Origin: Tipula vernalis
Taxonomy: Eukaryota > Arthropoda > Insecta > Diptera > Tipulidae
Direction: 5' to 3'
Length of the DNA: 64,000 nt
Assembly (NCBI GenBank): GCA_958295665.1
Contig: OY282558.1
Span: forward strand, 17,173,409 to 17,237,408
Part shown: positions 1-12,176 of the stretch, one piece after another
Layout of the letters: every line of letters starts with the position of its first letter
Numbering within the stretch: position 1 is the first letter of the stretch
Translations under genes and position numbers: made by a program
The notes under the pieces: generated by a model
The model's database searches: none
What the model saw: the letters and a program-made list of their open reading frames with translations, nothing else
Told to the model about the DNA's origin: nothing

Positions 1-38
1 TTAGAGGAATATAACTACGAAATTATTTACAAACCGGG

Positions 39-1310
39 ATGCATCAACAAAGTCGCAGATGCACTATCAAGACTAGAAATGGAAGCAAACACCCTTGGTG
101 CGAAGCACCAATCAACGCATTTAGGAATCAACTTATATTCAAAAAAGGGAAAGAAATTTACTCTCAGGAAGAACCACACCCATCTTATCACAGGCATAAT
201 ATTAGCCTGCCTGAACTAAGTAAAGAAACCCTAAAAATAATTCTACGAGAGAAACTAAATCCGAACACAATCAATGGAGTAAAAATACCTGAAGAATATA
301 TTCAAATCCTCCAGGAGGCCGTTAAAGAAAATTTCTCGGGTTACAAGATACGATTAACACAAAGAGTGGTGACGGACATACGCAACGAGGAAAACCAGTT
401 TGCCTTTATAAGAGAAGAACACAAACGGACACACCGGAATCATGCAGAGAATAAAAAACATATATTGGAAAAATACTGCTTCCCTCGAATGGCTAGTCTA
501 ATAAAGAAACATATACAAACCTGCGACACCTTTAACATCAACAAATATGATAGACATCCTAGTCGCATGGAAATCCAAGAGACACCCATTCCGACGTATC
601 CGACAGAGATACTCCACATCGATATAATGGAAATCAAAGATGAGAAGTTCTTTTCATGTGTGAACAAATTCACAAAATTTGTGAAATTTTTTCGCATCAA
701 AACTAAATGTATTCCACATGTGAGGGATAAAATAATTAAAGCAATGCACTTCTTCTCTGTACCCAAAATACTTGTGATGGACAATGAAAGAAGCTCTATA
801 AGTCCCATAATTACCGACTATCTAAAAACTTTGGGAGTTAGAATTTACCTAACACCATCACAAAGAAGTGAGACAAATGGGACTGTCGAAAGAGTCCATT
901 CTACGATAATCGAAATCGTCAGATGCCTCTAAAACGAGTACAAGGAACTAACAGTAAAGGAATTAATCAATATAGCAGCAGACCGCTATAATAACTCAGT
1001 ACACTCGGTCAGAATACAAAGAATAAACTATCAAAATCTGTCTGACTTCAAAAATAAAGTAAACGAAGATATAATCGAAAGGATCCAAAGAAGCCAAGAA
1101 ACCAAAATTGAAAGAGAGAAGGCAAAGAGGTAAAACCCGAAAACGTGCGCGCCTGGAGAAACAATATTCACCGCAATTAAACAAATTCAAGCAAAGGATA
1201 AAGCAAAATTCAAAAAGGAAACGGTAGCAAGAGACAATAATGTTACCATTACAACAACAACCGGGAAACGAATTCATAAAGCCCATATTAAAAATATAAC
1301 TCAATAATTT
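39..1310 (+). pseudogene. Gypsy/errantivirus integrase, broken
   Basis: The reading frame from 39 to 932 holds an integrase. It has an HHCC-like region (E-E-H-K-R-T-H, then C-D-T-F where the second Cys appears lost), a catalytic core with Asp in H-I-D-I-M and in V-M-D-N-E, and the Glu in N-G-T-V-E-R, followed by an in-frame stop at 930-932. The same frame continues after the stop with the C-terminal part typical of errantiviruses (R-Y-N-N-S-V-H-S) and meets another stop near 1132. The upstream RNase H tail is in a different frame, so a frameshift lies near 95-110. The family catalyses insertion of element cDNA into the chromosome; this copy cannot make a full protein. Confidence 0.85.
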
Positions 1311-1326
1311 CATCTACTTTTAGCTC

Positions 1327-2714
1327 ATGGCTATGGGGTTAACATCATCCGCGACCATCTACGAATACAATACCCCAGTAGTAACTGTAAAACAAGGAAA
1401 TGGGCGAATTATTAACGGACAATTTAAACTAATCCACATAATCAATTTGGACAACTACGAAGAACTGATTAAACGATTAACACCAACGATCAATAACATT
1501 CATCAAGGAAGCAAAATTCGAGCTCAATTGGTTCACCAAACAAAGCAAATCTCGCAATGGATTTCAGAACTTAAAGGTCAAAAGTCAAGAAGCAGAAGAG
1601 CAATAAATTGGATCGGAAGCGCATGGAAATGGATCGCAGGCTCACCTGACGCCACAGATTAAGATCAGATAGTAAAAAGTCAGAACCAAGTAATTAACAG
1701 TAACAATCAACAATACAAAATCAATGGAGTATTAATGGGCACAGCTCAACGAATTCAACAAAATTGTAGAACACCTAAAAGAAGACGAAGACGATAAGAT
1801 GCAACAAACACTGTACAACCGACTTACTCTCATCAAAGAGGAAATAAAAGAAATCATTCGAGCCGCACAGTTAGCAAAAGGAAAAATAGTTAACACCAAT
1901 TTACTGGATAAAGGGGAAATTAGCCGCTTAATAACAGAAATAGAAACCTTGCCGTATTCCAATGAAATAGAGGCTACAGAGTATGCGGAACCAATGATGA
2001 TGGTTAAAGATTCTACAATCCTATACGTCATATCTATACCTAAGTCGTCATAAAATCAACGGTTAATCAAAACAAACAAATACATCTGGAGTTCAATGAA
2101 CTTTTGCTAAATCAAAACGAATTATTTGGAATAACCCAGAGATGCAACCTCTTTCGAGATATCACCATATGCGAAATGTGTAAGCTGAAAGAACTAAGTA
2201 AGGACCATTGTATCAGCCAAATTATAAAGGGATTAAATGCTAAATGTGATTACCAGTTCAATAAGAATCAAATCATTGAACCATTAAACGACAATACAAT
2301 CTTCGTAAGCAACTTTAAAGCGGACATCGTTTATAGTAATAGTAGTATCGTAATAAAACAATAAAAATCGACGAATCAGCTTTGACGAATAGGGAAGCAA
2401 GGACATCCCAAGTACTGCCACCGGAACTAAAAGCAAACATAACGGAAAAAAGCTTCAAAATTGACCGAGGATACTTACATAACTTGTATCTAAAAAACGT
2501 TGAACAACTTCAAGAACTTTTCAACGAGCGTAAAGAAGCGGTCCTCATTGACTTCAACATCATAACCATTGTCATCTGCTTAGTCGTCATTTTTCTCGCC
2601 AACAAAGCTAGAGTGAGACGTCAAAGAAAAATGCTGTTTATCAACAAGCCGATCTATCAAGACGAAATTTTCAGCGATCAACCAGGAATTCACCCCAGGA
2701 AATTGAGTTTCTGA
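1327..2714 (+). pseudogene. Env-like gene relic of errantivirus-type element, fragmented
   Basis: Four successive open stretches (1327-1662, 1799-2053, 2104-2364, 2382-2714) sit where env lies in errantiviruses. The first holds a basic cleavage-like site (R-S-R-R) followed by a hydrophobic segment with W-I-G-S-A-W-K-W-I, resembling the fusion-peptide boundary of insect errantivirus envelope proteins. The third has Cys pairs (C-E-M-C). The last ends with a hydrophobic helix (about 2550-2610) and a basic tail, as expected for a membrane anchor. Stops and frame changes separate the pieces, so no intact envelope is encoded. Assignment rests on position and these motifs, not on a search. Confidence 0.7.
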
Positions 2715-2734
2715 CCCACGAGAGGCGGATCTTT

Positions 2735-2745
2735 AAGGAGGGAGA
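2735..2745 (+). other. Polypurine tract of the errantivirus-like element
   Basis: AAGGAGGGAGA lies directly before the putative LTR start AGTTAAC. This is the expected plus-strand primer site. Confidence 0.6.
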
Positions 2746-2971
2746 AGTTAACACCATCATTAATGTCGAGTCAACAAAACGTTGACGGTTGAAAGATAAT
2801 ACTTTTTATGAAATTCTTTTTGAGTAATTTCCCATACATTTTATGCAACTTCAACTATTTTCATTGTATAAAATGATGAGAATATTTTTGTAGTATGTAG
2901 TTTAGTTTTTGGTTTGATCTTGAGAAATAAAGTTATTTTTTTTAAGCAAACTCGCACAAAACTCGTTAACT
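2746..2971 (+). repeat. Probable 3' LTR of errantivirus-like element
   Basis: The segment starts AGTTAAC and ends GTTAACT, a perfect 7-bp terminal inverted repeat of the kind used by gypsy-group LTRs. It follows a polypurine tract and contains AATAAA near 2926. At 226 bp it is short for the group. The 5' LTR is not in the window, so the boundaries cannot be proved by comparison. Confidence 0.55.
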
Positions 2972-4148
2972 TCTATCTTACGCCCGAAATTATCGTCGTG
3001 GCTAATGTGGTATTATTAAAGCAACGATTTTTGAAACTAATTTGAAAACTTCGATATGACTTATGAATTTATTTTGCTGTTTTCAATATTTTGAAGCAAT
3101 ATTTATAGTGATCCGAGTACAGTTTTAAATATTGGGCGGCCACAAAAAATTTCAATTTAGTTAACAACCTTGACAAGACCTTGATACAAGATCCATACAC
3201 TTGCAACATTCAACTCAACTCGTAAAATTAATTGAGAATTTCCCAGTGTAATTAAATAAATTCGCTAATTATATTACAGATGGAATTATAATTCCCATGG
3301 ATTGGAAAATTATTTTTACTGCTAGTAAAACTCGTGTACAAAACCATAATTGTACTTTTGCAATTTTTTTTTTTTTTATGTGTGTATAATGTATATGTTT
3401 ATTTCCAATTTCCCTTTTGTGTGTATTTTTTTTTGGTTAGGTGGAGGGAGGGGCGAGGGAGGGAGGTTATATATTGTAAATGATGAAAATGAAATTAAAA
3501 TTTTCTTTGTTCTTTTTTTATTTTACCCGAGATAATATTTTTTCCGTTTTTGTTTTCCTCGTTTGTTTCGGAGAGGGTTAATGTAATTCATAATACTCGT
3601 ACTCGGATTTATATGTGTACAAAACGCAAGAAAATAGAGGGAAAATATTTTGTTGAAAATTAGTTTTTTTTTTGTTCTATTTTGGGTATTTTTGGAGTTT
3701 ATATATATGTATGTACTATAAATAACGAGAGCGAGAAACAAACGAAATGAAATTATAATTTATTTTCTAGATAACATAACATATTATAATTATAATAAGA
3801 TAAGCCGTGGATAACTTATGTTTTATGTATTTAAGTATTTTTTCGGTGGTTGCTAACAGCAAAACAATACAATATAATATACATGACTCACCACCATCAC
3901 CACCGCCAACAATATTTTCCAAAAAAAAATTAGATATATTTTGTTGTTGTGTTTTGTCTAAATTTTAATTCAATTTTCTCTATATAATACATACAACAAG
4001 CTTGGCTTATATCATTTGAATATCATCTTTTTATTGTTTTTTGTTGGAAAAATTAAATGAAAATTTGTACGTATACTCGTAGACACAAAAAATATAAACA
4101 ATATACACGAATTATATTATGGGATTATTCCCGTCTCAAGTACATCGT

Positions 4149-4179
<31 letters not shown>

Positions 4180-4570
4180 CAAAATATGCTACAACTAGAT
4201 TTTGGCCCTTGGACTTGAAATTTTCCATTTTGGCAAATACAAAATTAAATATGGAAATTCAATTTTTTTTGTTTTACCTGTCACTTTTCTTCCCATTGTT
4301 TGTATGTATATACTCGGAATGATTTATGACGAGTTGTTATAAGATTGGTCTTCCCTTAAAATACCCTCGAAGTTTTCGCGCATCTTAACGCAAGTGACAT
4401 GCAAAATAATATTTTATATTTTAAATGTTCCATTGAGATTAGACGAAATTTAAATTTTTATTATGATTGGTTTTTATATGCAAACCGTTATAAGTGTTGA
4501 CACATAGATTTATTTGGGGTGTATGTGAGGTTTTATTCAGTTATAATATTAGGGTATATCTATTTGGGCA
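2972..4570. other. AT-rich intergenic DNA, no gene seen
   Basis: This stretch is AT-rich with poly-T runs (for example 3363-3377) and a (TA)n microsatellite at about 4151-4178. Open frames here are short and low-complexity. No conserved motif or splice-consistent exon was recognised. Confidence 0.6.
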
Positions 4571-4690
4571 TTCAATACCGGTATACCGGAAACCGAAATA
4601 CCGGTATACTGACGATTTTTATCATTACCGATATTGAGAGATCAATACCGTTATTTCGGTATTTAAACTTTTATTGAATATTCGCTCAAT
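4571..4690. repeat. Cluster of ACCGGTAT palindromic motifs
   Basis: ACCGGTAT occurs at 4577-4584 and 4600-4607, with related CGAAATACCG and TACCGTTATTTCGG strings nearby. Such palindrome-rich short tracts can mark the edge of a DNA transposon, but no transposase was recognised next to it. Confidence 0.35.
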
Positions 4691-5913
4691 ATTCATTGCA
4701 TTAATACATTCCAATGTCCTGTTGATAATGACAATAAGAATTCTTATAGAAATCGTATAAAGTCAAATTTCTTGTAAACTTTGCAAAATTTATAAACAAT
4801 TCAAAGTTCAGCAAGAGGAACGCAATATATAAATTTTAATTTTGTGAGCGTTGGAACAATCTAGCCGTATGATTCGTAAAATTGATGTTTCACTCGACAA
4901 AAAACAAAACTGAATAAAAATTAACACAAATGACGATCCAATAACTTGGCTCCATTAATAAACAAAATTAGAAAGATTGTATAGCTGTTTCGACGATTCC
5001 ACTATCTGTAATCTTAGATACAAAATTTGAGGAAAACTTTCACTGAAATCCATCACCAACTGTTCTTGTTCCATCCATTTGATGCTGGGTACTGAGAAGA
5101 CAGCCTGAATTAGCTAGGTACATAAAAATTAATTTGGCAAATGTAATTTTTGATTTAAGCTGTCAACTAAACTATCCAATTCAGTGTTCCACAACATTTC
5201 CTGAATTTGAGCCATGGTTTAATTAAGAAATCCGATCATAGATGATATGACCGAAGGAAATTTCACGTCTATATTAGGAAATACTTAAAGAATCCACTTA
5301 ATATTTCAAGTCTTAGTAAGAAATTCTATTAAAATCTTACCACAAACGTGTCATCTGTAGTTTTATTTGGCCCTAGGGCATAGTACACAGTGGTGTTCCG
5401 GGATATGTCTTGAATTTGGTTCTTATTTTATTTAAGAAGTTCTATTCCAAATGAAATGACCCAAGAGATTGTTGTAGTTTGAATAATCCGATTTTATATT
5501 AGGAACTACTGACATAATCGGCTTAATAACTCAGGAATAACACTTCTGGAACCTGGAAACTAAAAGGCTGCCCCAAAAGGAATTGCTGAAATTATGTACC
5601 AATTCCATTTAAATTTAGTGTCTGATTTAGTCAACATATTTGATGATCAATGAATTAGTTGCAACACCTACAAATTAGAAATCAAGTTAGAGGGTTTAAA
5701 ACTTTTCTAGAAGAAATCCACGTGACTATATTTTGAGAGTATACCATATTTTGAGACTTAAAAACTGTCCTCTGTTTTTTTTTAATTTAAAATGTTTTGG
5801 TTTTTCAAACTTTTTCAGACTCGTCCAGGTGTGGACTTGGTTACCGTATGACCAACTATGAACTGTATGTTAAATTAAATTAAAAATCCAAACAGACAAA
5901 ATTTATCAAGACC
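4691..5913. other. AT-rich intergenic DNA, no gene seen
   Basis: No open frame of note, splice-consistent exon or recognised motif. There are weak internal similarities (for example around 5170-5290 and 5390-5520, both with TATATTAGGAA strings) that may be decayed repeats. Confidence 0.4.
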
Positions 5914-6092
5914 TATAATAACCCCTCAAAAGTTAACCCATTAAAAATGTCTCTATTTGAAAATTTGAAAATTTTAATTCGTTCCATGTCATGTCTAACA
6001 AAATCGTTATCTGAAAACTTTCTTCCATCGGCCAACAACAAATTTTCAAACAGAGTTAATTTCAACGGGTTAACCTTTGAGGGGCTATGAGG
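5914..6092. repeat. Imperfect inverted repeat (arms about 55 bp)
   Basis: The left arm (about 5914-5971, with ACCCCTCAAAAGTTAACCC) and right arm (about 6038-6092, with GGGTTAACCTTTGAGGGG) are imperfect reverse complements, and weaker similarity extends outward on both sides. This could be a hairpin MITE or a decayed palindromic repeat. No target duplication was identified. Confidence 0.5.
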
Positions 6093-7193
6093 TTTAAGGA
6101 AGAGTCCAAATAATTTAAGTCATAATAAATTTTGCGTGTTTTTAAATTAGTACACCCAGGTAATTTCGTCAAACTCCTTTAACGGATATGTCTAGTTTCA
6201 GAGAATGGTACAAACTTTGAGCTCACTGCAATCCCTTCAAATTTGTACTATTCCGTCCTAATTTCTGTCGGTGTTCTTCGCTGGCAATAAAATTCCGAAT
6301 TGTCATCATGTTTCATGTTCTAGTGAGATCGTTAGACATGTGAGAATGGTTAGACATGTATGTAAGTCTCCCATGCGAGGTGTTGCTGATTTTGCGCGAT
6401 CAATTTTACAACGTTCACATTCAGATCTAATTTTCTTATGTAAGACACACAAAACTTCATCATACATCAAATCTGCTATATTTACTTTATCTGGCTGGCC
6501 CGTTGTCAAGGAACGATATTAGCTTATATTTATAAACTGTTGGTTTTATCAACTGTATCGTTTGTATTTCCATTCAGCTAAACCGTCGACAAATAACATT
6601 CCATCTGAATGCAGTACGAATTTCCGTAGTGGCTAGTGTCCCTTTTTCTTTTGAAGACAGTTTTGCTCTCAGCTATATATAGATGCATTGGGAATATGAT
6701 TAGAGTTGAATGTCACAAAATGTGACATAATCGACTGACAAATCTTCGTCTGGATAGATTGTTCCAAATTTTCTTCATTCACTAATTTTCTTCAGACTGG
6801 ATAAGAAATTTTGGGCCAGAAAATCAGCGGCATCTAGTAATATTCGGCTGTCGCTTCTATTTGGTATCTTCGTCTACAACATTTTGTTTCGTTGAAATCC
6901 ATCTTCAATCCTTTTCACATGTCACCTGAAAAATTTTGCTTTCACGAAATGTCACAAACTATCGATGTCTTTTATGTTGAGATAAACGATCCATGCCGTT
7001 TCATCGGCAAATCTTTGTGCATGTACGCTATTGATGAATTCGTCTGGTTCTCGAATTTTATGATCTCACTACAAAAAACGCTGGGATAATTCATCTTTTT
7101 CGATAATGGTTATCTGGTGGAATATTTTCCATACATCGGTGAAGAATATCACTTTCATCATAAAATAATCAGGAACCTATAGTAAGATGAAAT
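6093..7193. other. Intergenic DNA, no gene seen
   Basis: Short overlapping frames on both strands at about 6271-6522 and 6892-7089 show no family motif or splice context. Nothing else was recognised. Confidence 0.45.
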
Positions 7194-8410
7194 TTAGTAA
7201 AACCCCGTACTTGGCTTATTCGAATTTTTCACGGTGAATATTAACAAATACCAAGTATGCGATGTCGATTTGTTCGCATCTTCTAGTATCAGTTTTATCT
7301 TTTCTTCCAGTTCTCGAGGTAGTATGGGACCTTTATCAATCTTCCGTTCAAGCAAAATAAGCAAGCGGTATGAATTAAGAAGTTCCACCTGATCATGACG
7401 CCCGACAAGGCCATTAACGTACCTATCGCCAATTCGTTGAGATATTTTTCGCATGATTTTATTGGCTCGCTAATCATATTTTGATTCAGGTTTAGCGGTC
7501 GGGCGTTTCACTAATAAATTTTCTATTCGAAAAATATTGTTAACCTAGCTCCTTTGGTATCATAAGTAGCGATATGGTGATTAGATCCCAACAAAGTTCA
7601 TACGACCGGTTACCTTCTTAAATTCGAATGGGTTTATCAAGCTTCCAGCATTGTAATTCAAACAAGATTCTAGATTTGACGATAAGATCATGATGAGTTG
7701 GCAACCTGATTGGCACAATACTAATGAATTGGATAGGTAGATCAAGCGATATGAATGTTCGAACATCGTCGATTTGGTGCTCCTTAGATGTCGGTAGCAC
7801 TCTGGATAGAATTAGCTACGATTCCACTCGATTTGATCACCATTGAACAATGGAGAGGAAGGGTATTTTGATTAACCACGGTCATAAAATTAGTTTAAAA
7901 CTGCGGAACATCGAAGCAGAGTTTGTATGTCTGCCATTGTTTCAACATGTTTGGCTGTATTTGGTTGTATATAGATTGCACTAATAGTAACGATTTACGA
8001 TTTCTGGTAATTGTATGAGATACTGAAGCAGATTCACCGCGCGACGGATTGGACGGTATAGCTTGGATATTCGACTTTGATGTAGGATTAGCAGCCTGGT
8101 TCGGCTTAGCAACTTGAATGGTAGATGACATCGGCGTGTCACCGTGGACCATCGAGGCTGCTGCAGGTGTTCCTCTTTGAAGTTAACATGCCCATTTTTG
8201 GTAACCTAAGACTCAACCAATTCTTTCCGTATACTCGAATCTGTAGACAATGTTTCGGATTCTCGCTTTCTCGATAAAAAATCTCAGACTTTTCCTCCAA
8301 CCTTGATCTCTCTTAATATAAAGCTACCTAGCCTATTCTAGCTTAGCTAACTCCATACGAATACGAAATGATTTGATACGTAATTGTCGATCCATTTTTA
8401 GGATTGTGAT
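7194..8410 (-). pseudogene. Decayed BEL/Pao gag relic
   Basis: Read on the minus strand, fragments in order resemble a BEL/Pao Gag: a charged N-terminal stretch near 8400-8280 (R-I-R-M-E-L-A-K-L-E), a P-L-F-N-G-D-Q-I-E-W box near 7860-7825 like the 'P-x-F-x-G-D-x-x-x-W' box of BEL Gag, and downstream pieces at 7581-7766 and 7194-7477 with helical content. Many stops and frame changes interrupt it. No pol was found attached. The call is an inference from motif order. Confidence 0.4.
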
Positions 8411-8685
8411 TATTATTTTCATTTTAGCCTATTGCTATCGGGTTGGTGTTAATCAAATTACCGCTCTTAGCTATTTTAACGCTATCAGCCCTAGACCCGC
8501 CATCTTCTTCCAAGATGTCCAACAGTGAAGCTTGTGGTATACCAAAGTGCTTAGTTATTGCTATTTCACTCTATATTCGTCTAAATTCAATGACGTTAAA
8601 ATAGATGTTTAACTAATAATTACCTAAACCAAAAATGTTTCAAAACAAATAGAAAATAGCCACATCACTCCAACGCAAATTTTAA
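8411..8685. other. Short intergenic gap 3' of gene A
   Basis: AT-rich DNA between the gag relic and the stop codon of gene A. No clear AATAAA signal was seen close to the gene A stop. Confidence 0.4.
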
Positions 8686-10037
8686 TCAAAAATCATTGAA
8701 TGAAAATATTTGTTTTCGTTCAAATGCCTTGATGCAATAGAACAAAACGAGTATAGCAATTATATCTGAGCACGTTAAAATCGTGAGTACATAGATTAAC
8801 CAGTAGTCGGATGGTTCAAAACCAATAAATTCCAAAAAATTTTGTATCAGACTGCTTTCTGGTGGTTCTATCAAATTTCCGGTTAAGCAATATAAATGAA
8901 AGAAAGTTGTATCGTTTTCAACAATATAAAATGGTACACAACCAATCCTCTTGTGGACATCCCGCCTCGACCAAACAATATCAATGTTACTATGTAAGTC
9001 GGTAAAATTTTTATCTCCATGGAAATGTAACGCCATTATTATTGGATAGTGTTCTAAAAATAAATTTTATTGCATAAATTAAATTAGCAAAGCTTACGTC
9101 TTGGGCCACTTACCTCTTGCTAAACATTTATCATTTTCGGTTAAATTTTGTGTAACTATGCGTTCGGCAAAATATTGCAAATCATTATCCCAAACAACGT
9201 TTTGATTTGCCCACTCGAATTTAGTTAAAATAAACTTTGTGGTTGTAAAGTCTATTTGGATTGACTCAGGATTTTGAAATTCTTGGAATGGATTACTCAT
9301 AAAGTGGTCAATATTTATTAATTGAGGGATGATGCAAACTTTTATTCCGATAACAGATTTGGCTAAGTCACATTCATTTTCGTGTCCAAAACTTTGATTA
9401 TAATATTTCAATTCAATTCCATTAATTATACAATTTAATTGATTACCATGTACTTTATAACATCCTATCTGGGTTGAATACGCACTAAAAATCCATGATA
9501 TACGAGTATATGTTTGTTTACCGTTTGATTTTGGAATAATAGATTTGGTTAAATCATCTAATCCAATTCTAATACTGTCCTCTGATAGATTCTGATTTTT
9601 GTGGAATGAATGGCTAAAGTAAAGCGTATTTTTGAAATTTGTTGTTATGGAGCAGGAATCGTTGTAACTTTTATGAAATGTTTCGCGAGCCATTAATGCT
9701 AATTCGTCGTTCCATTGTAAATCCTTTAAGTTACACACATGTTGAAATTTTCGTATATTTTCACGAAACTCATTCAGCGATATGGTTACGGCATTTGAGT
9801 CTTTAAATGAAAATTTTGTTGAATACGTGGGCTGTAAAATTATAACTATTTGTTAAATTAGTCGAACAGATAGCTAGCTATATTTAAACTCACATTACAC
9901 AGTAGATGTGGTTTGTTCAAACAAATTGGCCACCTAGCCTTCTTACAGTAATTTGGTGCATTATACAATTTAGCAGTTTCTGTTTCACGAACCACAACCA
10001 AGAGTAAGATAAATTTAATTGTTTTCAAACTATACAT
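8686..10037 (-). CDS. CAP-like (antigen-5-related) two-domain membrane protein, paralogue A
   Basis: Three exons, coding 9894-10037, 9114-9831 and 8686-9053, give 409 aa. Introns of 62 and 60 bp have GTGAGT and GTAAGT donors and AG acceptors, phases 0 and 1. Residues 1-22 look like a signal peptide. Residues 30-47 carry a Y-C...C...C box as in antigen-5-related proteins. Residues 65-205 resemble a CAP domain: N-E-F-R, then L-Q-W-N-D-E-L-A-L-M-A, S-W-I-F-S-A-Y-S-T-Q-I-G-C and a later Cys pair. Residues 240-345 repeat that logic (V-W-D-N-D-L-Q-Y-F-A-E-R, then R-I-G-C and Y-C), suggesting a second, degenerate CAP. A transmembrane helix (372-395) and short basic tail end the protein. Lumenal or extracellular localisation with one membrane anchor follows. 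The classical CAP cavity His of the HN-x-x-R motif is absent. Function is unknown; the family call is by pattern only. Confidence 0.75.
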
Positions 10038-10599
10038 GTTGTAAATAAGACTGCACTATAACTAAAAACTAAATGGTGATACACTGGTTTGTCAATTTAA
10101 AATTTTATTTAGTAATCCATGATGATTAATTGCTTTCCCAGTACAAAATAATAAATCAAAGTTACGTTTCATTTCTAATCTAAAAATACTTTGCGTTTGC
10201 GCTGTGTGGAATGTGATAGGAACCCTCCAGTTGTGATAAAATGCTATCCCAAATATTGGAAACATTAAATTATGCAACCGTTGTTTTCAAATTATTGCAG
10301 AATAGAATTCCAGTTTTGTTTTAGGTACAATGTCATATGGTCAAGGTATATTTACCGTATTTGAATATTTGTCACAGTGCAACAGGTCAGTTTTTATTTA
10401 CGAAATATTAATAAAAAGAAGAAAAAAGAAAAAGCCAAAGATATAATATTTTACGTAGCAGTATGTATGTAGTTTAGCCACAAAATAAAAATTAAAAAAT
10501 TAACAGAAGCCCGAATCCACAGAAAACGCTTCCAAAATTGAAACTTAAAGTAAATAATTTTGTAAGGCAAACGCCAATCTCGGTTTATAAAACAAAAAA
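10038..10599. other. Upstream region of gene A, no further gene
   Basis: AT-rich DNA upstream of gene A. The short minus frame at 10092-10277 has no recognisable features and no homologue among the other paralogues' upstream regions. No convincing promoter element was identified. Confidence 0.4.
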
Positions 10600-11690
10600 A
10601 TAAGGACTGAGCGTGCCTGAGCTGAACAAGGTAATCAGAACTTTGATCATGAAAATTAACTCAACTCACGAATCCCTAACTTAACTTCAACATAACTTAT
10701 GTAGCTCGAATCAATTCTCAGTGCTCTATTTAACTCTACACTCAACGGCTCACTCAATCCCGAAATCAACTTGATTCGGCAGCTGCAAGCGTGTATCAAC
10801 TCAACTAGCGTGTATAACAACTCTCACTAAACCCTTAGCTCGATCTCAAATTAATTCCTAACTCAAACCCTATTCAACCCTAACTAGACCTCAACTCAAT
10901 CATCGGTACAATCCTAAACTTAATAATAATTCAACTTTAACTTCATGCGTACATGATCTGAACTAAATCAAATCTCCACCTCGGCTCCTGACTCAGTTCT
11001 CAAATAAATCCCCAATTGAACTCCATAGCCCATCTTTAACTCAACATCTTACTTAATCACAACTGAACCCTCATCAAAACTTCAAACTTAATCCATAAAC
11101 CAATGCAATTCGTAAAACTACATACGTACCTGAACTTAACTCAAAACAAGTCAAGCTAACTTCAAACACAAATCTCAACTCAGCCCCGAAATATATATAA
11201 AAACTCAACTCAACGCCAACCTCGAACCCTAATCAATCCCAACTCAACCGGTAACTCTATTCCAAACTCAATGCCCTACTAAACCCCTAACTCAAGAACC
11301 AATTCATCTCTCAACTCAACCCCTAAACCAATACAGTTCCAAAACTGCAAGTGTCTATGAACGTAACTCAATTGTAACTCGATTCCCAACTCAACAATCA
11401 ACTTATCCCCAAACTCAACGTACCACCAATACTCAACTCCAACTCAACCGCAACTTAGCCGTAGTTCAACCCTAACTAAACCTTAAATCGGCCGGCAACC
11501 CATTTCTTAAATCAACCCCAAACTCAAGCCTCATTAAACTCTCAAATTAACACGGAATCAGAAACAAAATACATACATGAATTCAACTCAAGCTTACACT
11601 AATTTATCCGACAATTCAACCATCAAATAAATCCTCGGCTATACAGTGCTCCAAACCCTCAACTCTAATTGCAACTCTGTTCGTTGATTT
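10600..11690. repeat. Degenerate CAACTC/CTCAAC minisatellite, copy 1
   Basis: About 1.1 kb of degenerate short repeats dominated by ACTCAAC, CCCTAACTC and CAACTC on the plus strand. A second-level signal recurs: strings like CTGCAAG followed by GTGTAT near 10785 and 11338, and related strings near 11118 and 11563, giving spacings of roughly 220-330 bp. The same repeat type occurs in the opposite orientation at 38465-39340. There is no coding potential. Confidence 0.75.
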
Positions 11691-12175
11691 GAAATTGTTT
11701 TTGATGCATTAGTCAGAGATCAGCAATTAATGATGGAGTCCCTCAAGGATCTGTACTAGGACCGGTGCTATTTTTGATTTATGTAAACTCCTTATTTCAT
11801 ATTAATTTCAATTCTGATGTGGTTGCTTTTACGGATGACCAAGTTTTCATATACAAGGAACCTGAGAGGGAATAATTTCATTAGGTCTGTCGGTCAATCT
11901 GTGATTTTTAGTTCAAAACATGAAAGTTATGTTTCATAGCCTTAACAAATCATCTATTCCTGTTCCTAATATATCATGAATTATAATGTACCCAAATTAA
12001 CTATACTGATCATTGTCTTAAAATTGATTTTGTACAAAAATTTAAATATCTTGGGCTTACTATTGATAATAAATTGAATTGGAAGTATCAGATTGTTAAC
12101 CTTTATAACTATTTAGTATCAGTGATACTAAAGTTAGTCCGCTCAATTGCTATTTCGAAAAATATATTTTTGCTC
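11691..12175 (+). pseudogene. Non-LTR (LINE, Jockey/CR1-type) reverse transcriptase relic
   Basis: From 11735 the frame reads G-V-P-Q-G-S-V-L-G-P-V-L-F-L-I-Y-V-N, the standard LINE RT block, followed by A-F-T-D-D where F-A-D-D is expected. After several stops, K-F-K-Y-L-G-L-T-I-D-N appears near 12040-12075, the usual downstream RT block. The fragment is truncated at both ends and heavily mutated. Confidence 0.85.
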
Positions 12176-12176
12176 T

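Larger units (their letters stand above)
1..2971 (+). mobile_element. Errantivirus-like Ty3/Gypsy element, 3' part (5' end outside window)
   Basis: The order is end of RNase H, integrase, env-like region, polypurine tract and LTR, which is the 3' half of an env-bearing Gypsy (errantivirus) element. Position 1 opens in frame with the RNase H tail (Y-K-P-G-C then V-A-D-A-L-S-R). The element is dead: there is a frameshift near 95-110, stops inside the integrase at about 930 and 1132, and several frame breaks in env. The left end and 5' LTR lie outside the window. Confidence 0.85.

Noticed and set aside
440..808. Minus-strand 122-codon frame with hydrophobic stretches
   Set aside because: Antisense shadow of the integrase frame.
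7194..8152. Host genes at the minus-strand frames 7194-7454, 7581-7766 and 7895-8152
   Set aside because: The frames are short, interrupted and arranged like a decayed BEL Gag; no splice structure joins them.
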